From the NCBI GenBank assembly GCA_030141605.1, contig JAQGDQ010000012.1, positions 824,359 through 888,358 of the forward strand: 64,000 nucleotides of DNA, given 5' to 3'. Below the pieces are notes generated by a model that was not told where the DNA came from, searched no databases, and saw only the letters and a list, made by a program, of their open reading frames with translations. Shown one piece after another: positions 37,188-50,500 of this stretch. Both the position numbers and the translations under genes were made by a program. How positions within the stretch are numbered: the stretch's first letter is position 1; each line of letters begins with the position of its first letter. Source of the stretch: Tubiluchus corallicola. Taxonomy: Eukaryota > Priapulida > Priapulimorpha > Priapulimorphida > Tubiluchidae.

Positions 37188-38541
37188 TCACCTCTTTTTG
37201 CTTCTAGATTTTCTTCGCTGCTTACTCCTTGGCTTCCCATAAGTAAAGGTAATGCATTGTTCATCCAAAAAATCAAGCAAGTAATGCTTGGAGCATTTTA
37301 TACCAGCTTCCCTTAGTTGCTCATAAATATCACTGATCAGAATTGGCTGGAAAAGAAATAAGTTAAATAAATTGTTTATACACAATTAACACTAACCTTA
37401 GTTTACTTATAACCACATTTAAATGCCATTGAATTGCAGGCCAAAAACTAACACCCAGTGGTAGGCCCTACTTGTAAAGGAGACTGGACTGAGCGCATTA
37501 TCAAAGATACGATGAACTAGCAGAGCAATATTAGCAAAAAACAATTTGTGTGTACAATGTGTTATGAGTATTACCAAGATAAATAGCCAGAAATACAGCA
37601 GATGAAGCCACCTAGAATCGGGTTTTACAATATCCATCCAATTACTAACCAAGCCCAGCCCTACTTTGTAACCAAGAATGTAATCATTCCAAATACATTT
37701 AACAGACATTCGTTTTTCATTAAGCAAATTTATAAAATTGCTACTCAAAATATTATGTATTAATTAGAAACTGCAATTAATGACATGTTATTCCTTTGTC
37801 AAATGAAAGGCTGACCCACAACATTTTTGACGGACTGTATTCTGATAGCTTCATACGTCCTTTAATGGCTCCTAGGATTTTTAATCGGTTTTTGCAGATT
37901 TTTTCGATAACCAGATTTGTCGTCAGAATGGTCCCCAGATCTTCAAAGTATTTCAACATTTCAGTTATTTTTCCACGGCTTCAAACATTTTTTGAATACA
38001 ACAGCAAAAGCTGTGCATCCTCTCGCTTCAATCGATACTAAGAGTAAGTTCTTATTTCCCACCCGCCTTCTTCCACTTAATGTGGTAAATGCGTGAAATT
38101 AACCCACAGTACAAAAACTTTTATATATTGAGTGCCTGACCGTGTTACATTACGCGTACCTGAAAAAAGAAGTCTACACATACTGCGCACATTTAGGTTG
38201 AAGTGTTCTAAAACATATTGCTATCAGAATATTGGGTTTCATCATAAAACAGGCAAAAAATGATTTTAATATTTTACTAGTGCTTAGACAAGTTTCACGT
38301 TACAGTTTTTATATGAAGGGGGCTTACATACAGATGCATAGCAGTGTATGTGTATTCTAATTGTGTTTTGCACTTACACTTGAAAGACAGACGTAATGTG
38401 CGTTACGAAGATCGATTCGTGATGAGAATACAAAATATATGTTGCTGAGTGACGTACCTCAAACTGCAATATTTGATTATATAAGCTGGTGTTTTGTCTA
38501 ATGAAGTCCATGATCAAGCATCGTGTATCGACTTGCGACGT
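37188..38541 (-). other. SLX4: SLX4 terminal exons: SLX1-binding C-terminal domain
   Basis: Exon 14 (38458-38541) encodes [18 protein letters not shown] and exon 15 (37188-37346) continues [18 protein letters not shown], then [15 protein letters not shown] and a basic tail ending SRSKKR. This is the conserved C-terminal helix-turn-helix domain that binds SLX1. Both introns on either side are phase 0, matching exon 13 at 53190-53250. These exons lie 14.6 kb from the rest of the gene, so an automatic annotation could easily split them off as a separate short gene. Confidence 0.9.
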
Positions 38542-41500
38542 CTGAAAGGTAAGATTAGCAGAGAAAACATTATAACTTACTCTTTTGTATAGTCAGTGGG
38601 CAGTTTTAGAAACGCCTAGTTACGCAGTGTTTTTCCAATTCAAAGTCAGAATATTTAACTTCTTTATTTATTTCTTTATTTTACGCATTAGAAAACATTT
38701 ATACAGGATGAACTCATTGAGCTACTTTACAGTGAGTTACCTTACAACGAGTTACTTTCCTATGAGAAGAAATTTAAAGTTTGTTTGCAATTACAAAATA
38801 CAGTAAATGATAAAATCGAAAACACATAAAAATATAAATCTAGTAACAACGCAAATTTTAATCACGTGTTCAAATCAGCCAAAATAATACTGCGAAATTT
38901 TTTTTTGGTATTTTGTTGAACTAATTTATAGTTTTTTGTCCACGAAGATCTATGGGACACAGGCGTACGAGCCGATTTTTCCAGCGGGTAGGCTGAGCCA
39001 ATTTTGTCCAAAAAATATAGCGCCAACCGAAAAAAGTACTGGCAAAACTTGACCAGATAATGCGTTATAAATTCGCTAAGAGACTAAAATGTACAAAGAC
39101 GGGTATAAAACAGTGTATTGTTCACCATCATCGCCGCACATATTCATCATCATCATTCCATTGTGTATAATCCAACTTATGTTTATAACGTATTTGACGT
39201 ATTTGAATGAAAAATCTCGAGAAAAGACAATATTCACAGAACAGAAAGGCATCACCATGATCACAGAAATAAATGTGCCAAACATCTGCAAACATGGAAT
39301 TCCCACCGCCAGTACAGAGTACAGTGAGTGGTAGACAATGTTCGATTCCCTATTTTCACTATAGAATCACGAAGCTTGCAGGATAGGCACCTAATACAGG
39401 TAGCCACAAAACGGTATAGAAATGATGACCTCCGAATCAATGGTTAGTGCAGCAGGACACAAAATGTGAAAATTGGGCGAATAACTTTGTCACTCAACTC
39501 CACTTACATCATTGGACTGGTTTTTGAGCGTATGCATAGGCTAGTAAGGGTAGATGTGCACCAGGTATGTTTCAAAAAGTGGGCGTGGCAACGTCACGTG
39601 TCATATGCAAAAGTTTTAAAAGAAAATGGATGTCCTAGGTAATCATGCATGGAGAATTCAGCAATAGCAAAATTAGGATCTTGAGACAAAGATCAAATCA
39701 GCAAAGATTTTTCACGTCTTGGTCATAATGCAGAATCTTACGTTTATGACTGGGTCATAAACAGCAGTCAAGTTATCATTATACATAATAGTTATTACAC
39801 ATAGCTATATAGGTTTGCGCATGTGAATTTAGCTTTAACGTTTCGTGGTTTGCATAAAAGTTCAAAACACTAACAATGTAGTGTCACAACCATGGTCGCA
39901 TGGATGATACACAAAAATTAAGAGATGAAAGAGATTGTTACAACTAATAATGTAATAAACGCCTGATATTGTAATATTAAAAAATGAACGCATAATGTGA
40001 TAACAAAAATTCTAAAGATAATATAATAATATAAAGCCATAACTAGCTGAATTAATGTTACTTGGTACAAGTGGTGTACTGCTGCTGGAATACGTGGGAG
40101 TAGTGCGTTTCCTTACTCTATTTGGAAGGGGGAGGTGTTCACACCACATACCTAGTGCTCATGCAGCAGCGGTTGGTGCTGACTTGGGACTATAGGCAGC
40201 TGCTTATATTATTCCTTAAAAAATATACAATTTTATAAAAGCAATAAGCCATCAGGCTTAAAGTACTTATGCTGGCCCTTTAGACATATTATTAAAGCAC
40301 TTATGTGGTCTTTTAGTTACACTGTTAAACCACTTATGCTATAATATATGGACAGCACTGCTAGACCGGAATGGTTGTGAATTTAACTGTAATCACAGTT
40401 TTTTATACTTTGCAACGATGCTATGATATCGCCGAATTCTCACCCGCAAATTCGCAGCAGCCAGTGCAGCGAGGAGACCTAAGTTACATCACAGTTATAA
40501 TTGCATTTAAAAATGAAGCCTAGTGAGTGAAAACCCTCCCTCCACTTAATTAGCAGTTACATTAATTCTTGTCTGCATATAAACTATTTATAAAGTCTGT
40601 TTATAAATTCTAGCTTATCACAGTTTAATATCTAAAAATCTAATATTGTCAGATAGATGTATCAAATGAAGTGTTTTATATCTAAAAATTTTACTATCCA
40701 ATTAAACGTAGTTAATAAACCAAAAAATTCTGTTGATGCAACGAGAAAAGCACCTCCAATCTAGCTTTGCATTGGGTTAACAATAACTTTGCAAAACGCG
40801 CTGAATCTTGTTATGCAAATATTTGCAATATACCGAAATTTGTTGAGGCCGCTTAAGAAACACTATATATAGGCGAGAAATTTTGTACTGGTGCAATCTT
40901 GTTTTGCAAATATTTGCAATATACCAAAATTTGCTGAGGTTGCTTAAGAAACACTATATATAAGCGAGTAAAGGTGCCAATCTACAAAGCATACAGTGCA
41001 GTATGAAGTTGCATGAATGGCATACACAACTGCAATGTTATCTGCAATTTTTAATTTTCGAGCGTAATTTTCTTCTCAATCTAACATTAATGCTGTAAAC
41101 AGTCATTACATTTTTCTTGCAGAATAATATACGGCATGTACTTTGGTTTTGGCCATTGCATAAAATTTTCAGAGAAATTTGTAATTGCATATAAGTTATT
41201 AGCTGGAAGATTTTAAGTTTTTTTTCAGAAAATAGTAACTGAAATACAACCTTTCAGCCTTCGGGTTTTCAACCTTTTGTGTTATACATGTACCAAATAA
41301 TTTCTTTAGGAAACCTTTGAATAAAAACAAAGGGATGTTTTGTCTTTCTGAAAGGCATTTGAATTGTTTATGAAAAATTGTCTTTTATGTATAAGCTTTG
41401 CTTGTGGTTATTGTAGCTAAAATTAAAAATTTGCTAATACTATAAACACGCTACACATACGACAGTTTTTTATGAGTGTTTATTCCAAACTTTGCTTTTC

Positions 41501-44500
41501 CATGCGTTATTACTAGAAAATAGGTTTATTTTAATTTAGGTCATTTTTTGTGTAATTTTGTATGTAATGAATAGTAAGCTATCGGTGCCAATTTAAATTT
41601 GACATAAAGGCTGTAAAGTGTAGATTGAAGAAAATTTATTTATTTGAGCATTAATAACTTGCTTAATGAAAGTCTATTGCGAAATTATGTAAATATTGTG
41701 CAGGTACTATTAGACAATAGCATGATTGTTGCTTAATGGCATGTAGAGGTGGTCTGTGAAATAGGTACATCGAAATACGTATACCAAAAGTTCTGTGCAG
41801 AAATACAGATTACAAGCAATTTCAATGCTAACCATGGATATCAACAACACAGACAACTCAGCAATAACAAATACGACAATGATGAAGCCAACAGCAATAG
41901 CAAAGACAACAGTAAGAACAATAAAAACAATTACGACAGCAGCAACAGCAACGACGACAAAGACAACGATAACAATGACAGTAATGACAATGACAGCGAC
42001 TATGATATGAAAACACATTGACAACGAGTGATGGCAACAACAATAACATTTATCACAGTAACAGGTGGATGGAGTACCGGTATGATTTCGTTTTATAAAG
42101 CATTTAGGCACAATTCAGTTTTGTAAATCTGCTTTTAATATGTGTTATAGTTTCAGTCACTAAACGTATCTCCATTTTATTAAATTTTGTTATTAGTTTT
42201 ATTTTATTTTCAAACATTATCCCTCCTGCTAGCTTTTTTATATGATGCACTCAGAATATATTACCTACTACCTACTACAAGAACTTCATTCTGCTTAGTA
42301 CAAATGTTTAAAATATCGTAAATTGTATCGTAAAGTACTAGTATTACAATTATAATTACCCGAGAAAATAATTCTTACCGTTTTTTTATTTTGAAATTAA
42401 AATACAAATGTATAATGATAACAGCACACAGGCTTCAAGTATTGATAAAACTGGAAAAGAAACAATTAGACATGGCATTTCTTTCTAAATACATTAATAA
42501 TTAATCAACGCACTGCAAAAGTAACACAGCTTACTTGACTAGTCGCTTGATAATAATATCATTATTGTTAATATATAATTTCTCTTTTTTAATAACTAAA
42601 GACAAAAGTAAAACAACTACTGTCAGTCTGCCACTGCTTTGAATTCGCTGTAGGTGCGTAAATCGTATTTCATAAGCATTTATTTCGCTACGGAAGGCGG
42701 CACAGTGCCGCCGAAGCTCAACGCTAAGCGCAGTCACTCAGGTCTCTTTATTTCGCTGCTACGGCCCTGCAAAAACATTGTAGAAACGTTTAGCAGCCGT
42801 GGGACTGGGGTTGCTGAGCAACAAGTAAGCGCAAACCTGCCAATCAGCTCAGCGTCTGAAGCCAGGTGAATTGCACAGTTATATTACTATATGTGCGTTC
42901 TCACGCAAAACCACTTGTTGCTGGTGAAACGTTTATTTAGTCGATTGTCTTGTATTTCTTATAAAATGGCAGTCAAACTGTTTGTTAACCAAGTCCTAGA
43001 TGAGCCAAATAATGATGGTAAAAGTGATTCCGCAAGTGATTCTAGTGACTATTCTGAAAGTGAAACTGAAAGTTTAGCAAGTGATGGGGTTCATGCAAGT
43101 TTTTGTGAAGAAAAATTACAATATGTAACTTTTGTGATAGATATGTAAACCATTATCAATATAGGTGGGTTTGCACACCAACTGAAATGAATTATTATTT
43201 TAATTATGTCACTTGGGCTTATGTCATAACTATAATCATGATCATGATATCTGAAAAAACTTTAAAGTGGTGATAATGGTGACGATGGTGGTGGGTGATG
43301 CTAATGCTGCTGCTGATGATAATGACGACGACAACGACGACGACAGTGACGATGATTGACAATGATGATAAAATGTACATAACAGTAATGAATAATTATT
43401 GTTATTATTACTTTTCTTAATAATCGTAAACCAAAATACCAATATGATCGAACTTCATGATGACACATCACTTGAGATTATCACAAAATTCTTAAAAAGG
43501 CATAACAATGATTTCAAGGTCTACTTAAAAAGTCATGACGACAGGGACACGACAAAAAGGAGTGCTTCGTGGAAGTCTCGGAAGGAATTTTATAGGTCAT
43601 TGGAAACAGGATGAGCTTTGCCGGGGGTCTACTGCCAACTGAGTGCATTTCAGTTTTATATATGCCATTTTTCCTACGTTTCCTTCTATTCCCTTATTTC
43701 CTGAGCAATTTTTACCTGTGCCATTTTTTCCGGTGCCATTTTTACCTATGACATTTTTACTTACATTCTTCATTGACACATTGGGCAAATTGTAATGCAT
43801 TGAAGAGGGTTGTAATGCCAGTGAGTCACGGGGTTAATGCAACACCTTCACATTCCAAAAAATGAAGTTATATTACTATATACATGTATAAAATAAAATT
43901 GTACTAAGTAGCATTAATTCTACTAGTTATTACATTATCAGTTAGAATTTTCGCTATTACGTCGTGCGTTAAGTTTTTGTTATATTACCAGTTAATTTTA
44001 TTACAATGTTAGTTTTTTCGTATTACAATATCAGGCGTTTATACATTATCAGATGTAACAGGTGTCATCAACGAGTAATGTCTACTCCCCCTTCTGGTCG
44101 GAAAATGCTTAAGGAAGAACTAACCCTCGAACAACATTTAATGCATTTTAATGTGCAATTAAAAATATAGAAATCACAATACAATATATGCACGTAGAAT
44201 GCTTTGCTTAAAAACGTAAACGAAATTTAATTATTTCTTATCTCCCGCCAAACGAACGTTGATGCCGGCATATTTCAAAAAAAATGAGCGTGAATACCGT
44301 GACAGCAAGCTGTGTGAAGGTACGCGTTGCAAAATTTCTACAGTTTGCTTAGAAGTTCCGTTATTCTAACGCTGTGTTTAACTAGAAATTAGTCATTCGA
44401 TCAATTACGATCAAAGTTAAAGTGGTTACATTGATTTAATCTGTAGGATTATACCTTAAAATATGTAAGTAATTAACATTAATTGTGTAAATAATTAATT

Positions 44501-47500
44501 TACAGATTTTTGTTGACTTTTAGATAAGCTTGTAAACTTGCCAGCATGTAGTAGGTGCCGAGCTGGTTACTTAGTTTGTAGTTTCGCTCTATAAGTTAAA
44601 AAAAGATTCTGCAGCACTTGGCGCGGGATAAGTGTTTATATTGCACGGAAACCAGATGACGTCATTTTTCGTCTAAAATGAGCGCGCGCAAGCGTAAAGT
44701 AATCACGACTTTAAATTGATTTTAGTAATTACACGAGATGCTTATCACAATTTTATTACTGAAACTTTCTAACAGTTTATTCAAATACAGCTAAAATAAG
44801 CTCAACTTCCCGAGAGACTTAGCTTTTGCTTTAATACTAGGCGTTAAAAACATAACTTTGGAAATTTATTGAAAGTCTGAACACGGTGAACAACTTGGTG
44901 GGTAAATTCAACTTAATGAACATACGAAAACAATCGGTAGTTTACGTACAGAGTAATAAGTGTCAACGACCAGTTGTCACCTGCACGGCACAGAAAATTT
45001 ATTGAAAGTCTGAACACGGTGAACAACTTGGTGAGTAAATTCAATTTAATGAACATAACGAAAACCATCGGTAAGTTTACGTAGAGTAATAAGTGTCAAC
45101 GACCAGTTGTCAGCTGCAGGGCACAGGGCAGTAATTTTTACGCATCGTGTAATACAATACTGGTTTTACAAGTAACTGCGAACATTCAATATAAGACTTT
45201 ATAGTACCAAAAACGTAGCAATTCTGCCTCATTGTGTTACAGGCTTGACATTCGCCAGAAGTTTACGGGAAGGCACCTATGTTTAGAATCCGAAGCATCA
45301 AGAGAAAAATAATCTGGCTTATCCTTGTGATAGTGTTTGTGCATACAGTATGGAACTTAGCAGCAGTAAATACAAATACAGGATCGTCCAACAATAAGGA
45401 AACATTTATTAGTGAACCACGTGTTGTAGCACAGAAAGGAAAAGATGGAGAAGTGGGCGCGAAATTGGAGAAATCAAGAATACCAGAAAATTATGTAAAA
45501 TTAAAAGCACAAAAACTGAAAGCCCGTGAAAAGAGCGCAGAATCAAATGTAGAAAAGTCGAAAGTGGAAGAAGAGAGTGTACACTCATTTCTGGACAAGC
45601 CAAATCTTGAAAGAAAATCAAATAAAGAAAAACCAAAACTCTTTGGAAACGTAGTAGAGCTGAAAAAATCGAAATTACCAAACAGATCAAATAACTTTGC
45701 AAAGAATACAAACTACGTACAACTACAGGGTAAGTAAACTTGTCATTCACGTCTGGCATATTTACGAACAACTGTGGTTCCTTAATATAAATATAATAAG
45801 AATAAAATTAATAATTAGCCATCCTGCTTTTACCCATTACAATTATTACTAAATCAATGTGCTAACGATAGAATACGCACGCAAATTATTAAATATTTCA
45901 ATAATTGACGAAAGAAATGTGAATAGTTTACTACTAATAAATAAGCAATTATGCGGCTTAATATTTATTGCTGGTTAACATATTATGGCTACATTATATG
46001 CTTATTGCAATGTATAGAGAGCAGTAGTATTCAAACTACATGTATTTTATATATCGAAACCCGCCAATTAAAGCAGGTGGAAATCAGCATAACCCAGGAA
46101 CTAACACATTTTCTGCAATTTTCTTTAGTCAATTTTAAGTCATAAAAATTTAAAAAAACCTTAAAACAAAATTCTGGATTAAAAAGTGGCTAGAACTGTG
46201 TTTTGAAATGCATTTATTTGTTTTATTTACGTTTGCTATTTGCAGCTTGGATTTAGATAAAAAATGATTGTGATGTAGCGTTGTTGTAACTTTAGAAATA
46301 AAGATGATTTTAGCAAGGACGGTTTTCACTCCATTAAAAATATAATACCCAGTTTATTGTCTGGTTTATAATTTCTTCTGCACACGTAATTCATGGAACG
46401 AGTTGAGTGCAGTTGTGGCTTGGACAACAGAAACTCACTCCACATTTACAAAGAACGCGGCAAAGAGAACACCCTAGCAGCAAATTAGGTTTGCAATTAA
46501 CTTTCGCTATTAACCTTTTAATTATTTAAATAATGGCATGCAACAAACACGTCAATTTCGTCATACACGCCACATCACACTGACAGAAACAAATCAATAA
46601 AAAATGCATGTATATTAAAATAATGTTCCACAGGTGCATACATTTATGATGTAAATTGCTCAGCTCTGTATTTAAACATTATTTTAGCATAAACTATCAG
46701 TTACATTTAATTATTGAAAACATATGTGCAGTTTTGCAACATATCAATGAATATTGGCTTATCGTGAATAAAATAAAGAGCTTGTTGTAATTATTTTTGA
46801 CATTTTAATTTATTTTAAGTACAACTGCTACACAACTCTTTTTCTTTTCATTATTTACAGCATGGCTTTTAAGCTGTGTCGAACCAGATCAAGTTTTCCC
46901 AGACGACCCAGAAATCCACATAACAGATTTTACCAGTGATTGCATACAGCAGTGCGAGGACAAGATTTTGCGGATACCTCGGTACCATTAAACTAATATC
47001 ATATAAAATGCCCAATAACTGGTAATGTTGAAAAATTAATTGTCCAGTGCAACGCTTATTGTGTTGTTTGTCCTATAGTCATGAGAATGGCAACTAAGCC
47101 ATAGAACTTGTATAGTGAAAAACACAAGTACACTGTAAAAAGTCGACGACCTGAGGTATTTGCAATGTAGCAAAAAACTTGATTTGAAATGCAGGTGGCA
47201 TTTCTCCAAGGTTTTTGGTAAATACATTGTAGTATCCATATAACATATGCCCATTGCCCATTGCTGCTCTCACGAGCAAGTTTTGTTAATGGGGGGGGGG
47301 GCGGAGGGAATATGTGACTATGTGTCTTGTCTGCTTGCTGGCTGCAGTTTCCATTTCAATGATTGTGTTTCACGATGATGGTTAACTTAACTTTAGCCTA
47401 ATCTCCACGTTACCTAGTTTGCCAATTCAAAACACTTGCTCAACTATCTATACAACGTAAAAATCCACAATAAACCGAAGAACGAACACAAACATTGCTC

Positions 47501-50500
47501 TCCAGAACACATGTAGTGTTATATCATTTAGCTACAAGTTCAAAGCGAAAAGTAGTAGAAATATTACCACAAATATCACACAATGGTTGCAGCCAAATGA
47601 CTGTATACAAAAAACGATCAAAGGATTGAAAATAACCCTGTAAAGGTTTTTACAATAAGGTTAGTCTGCATCTAGAAGGGCAGATAATTGTTGCAAACTA
47701 TTCACATATTGAACAAAGTGAAGTGATATTTGCTTTGGGTCATATTTCAGGTACAATGTACTAAAGAAAAGGTACAAGCAAAACGAGAAACTCGCAGTAA
47801 TCAACCAAAAAGAGGCAATGTGTTACTGTCTACTACAAAAACAAGCGTCAGCAGCAATAAAAAATTTGCAAGCTTTGCTCAGGAGACTCAAACGTCGCCC
47901 TGCAGGTTCATGTGAATATATAATTGCATATAAAGAAGGTAAGAGCATAAACTGTTGGGCTACTAAGACTTACTCATTAATAATCATCCTGCTGAAACGT
48001 CGTTTGCAAAATGAAGAACGAGTTTCTTCACCCGAACTAGCTGGTAAAGAAACGCAGATAAAGAAATTACAACACTGCAAGACAAATATGGTTTGACATG
48101 CATTTGAAATTCTGTTATGTAGAATTAGAGGCCAACTAAACAGCTGCAAAGGGTTTCACTAAATATTTGTCTGACAAAAACTCGGTGGTGTTAATGGAGT
48201 TATCTTCGATTACTGATAACTGAAATATCAATAATTGTAGTTGGACAATTTTGTAAGGGCCAGAAATATTTCTCAGCACCCGTTATGATGAAAAGCTAGT
48301 GATCAGCACGTTTCTATGTGAAGCTCACAGTATTCAACACACAATTCCGTGTTATGTTCAGCTATTGAGTTCGATGAAGGTTTCAGTCCAATGTGTTGCT
48401 AACCACGCATAAAAGATGCTGGCGGCAAAGTGAAGTCACCTATTGTCTGATACTGAACTGATCTTTAATAGTGTCATTTACTGTAGTTAGTTCATACTAA
48501 GTTTAAAAAATTGTGTTGAATCGTATTCAGCCTCTAATTTAGGACGAAAAAATAAAATTTCCAAATATGTTACTGCAGTTGTAATCGTGCTTAGCTAGTT
48601 TAAACATATTTTTATTGAATAAGAAATATTGCAATAGGGCTTGAACAGACAGTTTTTAACAACTGATAAATGTTCTCATCAATGAAACGTGGCACTTAGT
48701 AGAGTGCAGACAATAAACAAACAGTAGAAGCATTACGGTATGACTACTAGCAGTATAGACACATACGTAGCATAACGTTGAGAAACACATTAATATTACT
48801 ATGTAATCAATATAAACTAAAACAAAAAGATTAGAAGCGCTTAGTTAGCAATATAAATTTATGTACAAGCTTAAATACTTGAATATTAACAGTTATATTT
48901 AAGTGTTGGTTACCACGAAGAAGCAGATAAACGAGTTCATTTGTTGACATAATATAAATTCTAATATTAATCGAGCCAGGTGATATAACGGGCAGCTAAT
49001 TAGAAAATGTACTTACCATAGTTGATTGCCTTTATGTACCTGTTGACCAAATTATCCTTGCATTAACAGATGATGACTATGATGATTATGACTACGAAAG
49101 AGATGCACGAAGTGATGGAGAAAGTGGAATAGAAAAGCTAGTGTTACCTAAAGCTGCTCTCCTAACAGAAAGAAAACAGAACCTCAATGTACACCGAAAA
49201 GGATTTGCCACTATGATAAAAAATAGGACAACAAGAAAACAGAACCTCGATGTACGACGAAAAGGATCTGCCACCATCATAAAAAATAGGAAAACGATTA
49301 AGCAGACCCGAGACAAAAATTTGAAATATAAACTGCTGAAAGGAGGTTAGTAGTTTACGGTCGTTGCCCATAAAGTGATAATTATAAGTCGTTCAATCTA
49401 TATTACAGGAATTAGTTGTACAGAATCTATTGGCAACTAAAATTTTTTTCCATTAAGACCTTCTGCAAAATTAGGCATCACAAACAACCATCACTTGATG
49501 ACACTTCAGCATAACAATAAATTTACAGAATTTAACCTGTGAATATTTTGATAGGCAGACGTGCCAGTGTATACATATTTTTTTTAATACATGCAGTTGT
49601 GATATTAAAATATACTATTTAAAATATATTTCTCATAAATACCAGTTTCACACCAAACTAAGACCATATAATATAGTGATTTTATATTTTTAAAGCTCAG
49701 TTTTTAACTTGTGCAAAAAATGGACAAGTTCAACACTTCCAAAAGATCTCTGTGACAAATGTCACGGGTGATTATGTCAAAGACTGCCTGCAAAGATGCC
49801 AGCTCACTACCATCAACATTTCACGTTCAGAGAAGTACGACTGATATTATTTTCAAGATGTTTGTTCTTTGACATAATTTTAAACTGTCTTCCATATAGT
49901 AATCATTGCAATGTGTGTAAAATTTTTACATGTCACCTTACAATAGTACTTTACTCTATTTTGCCTTCATGTTATATGAATGAATTAGTAATATATGTTT
50001 TTAATAACAATTTAGAGACAAACTGCCAAAGAACATCTATAGAAAGTTCGACAAGTTTGTGGCTATCGATCGAAATAGAAAACTCTGTTTCTGCGATAAT
50101 ATCAAAACTGTTGCAAAATCCATACAAAATGTAAGGACTCTGTACAAAAGACCAGCAACAATAACAGTACCATGTGAGCTAGATGTCTACGCATTGGAGG
50201 CACACCTTCAAAGAGTCAATGGTTTGTGTCATAGATGTGCAAAATGATTCTAATACAGTTTATTCGAGAAGCACTCTTAACACTTATGGTATCAATATGT
50301 TCCCAAATTAGCTGGCAACTAACGATATCATTAATTGATTATGACTGTGATTGTGTGATCAACAGTCATATTAGTTAATGATTTTTAAGACTTTTTCATT
50401 GAGTTTATGATCACATTGCTGATCCAGTTTATATTTATTTAGTTTGGAAATGCTGGAAATGTTTTTACTTTGGAAAAGCTTCTAGTATTACCTTGCAAAA

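Larger units (their letters stand above)
39936..44060. mobile_element. Transposon-like element B with the same inverted termini as element A
   Basis: The left end starts TGTTACAACTAATAATGTAA and runs to about 40031 in units of the AACGCATAATGTAATAA type. The right end reverse-complements to TGTTACATCTGATAATGTAT and runs inward to 43923. Left and right share the order ATAATGTA(AT)AAACGCC, TGATATTGTAATA and ATTCTAA, as does element A. The interior includes a 91-bp tandem duplication, AAC/GAC- and GAT-type trinucleotide tracts and a less AT-rich patch at 42650-42860. A small acidic open frame at 42966-43148 ([10 protein letters not shown]..., Ser/Asp/Glu-rich) and one at 43444-43614 match nothing I recognise; they may be relics of an element protein. 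Length 4.1 kb. No target duplication seen. Confidence 0.55.

Noticed and set aside
41710-42111. Open frames rich in Val/Ile, Cys or Asn/Asp on both strands
   Set aside because: They are translations of an AAC/GAC simple repeat in several frames; no domain or splice context.
43232-43250. GATCATGATCATGAT palindromic run as an operator
   Set aside because: It is part of a simple-sequence context beside GAT repeats; nothing supports a regulatory role.
50059-50247. A separate small gene starting at the internal ATG
   Set aside because: It is part of WSCD-like exon 6 (50016-50221), which joins in phase to exons 5 and 7 and completes the second WSC domain.
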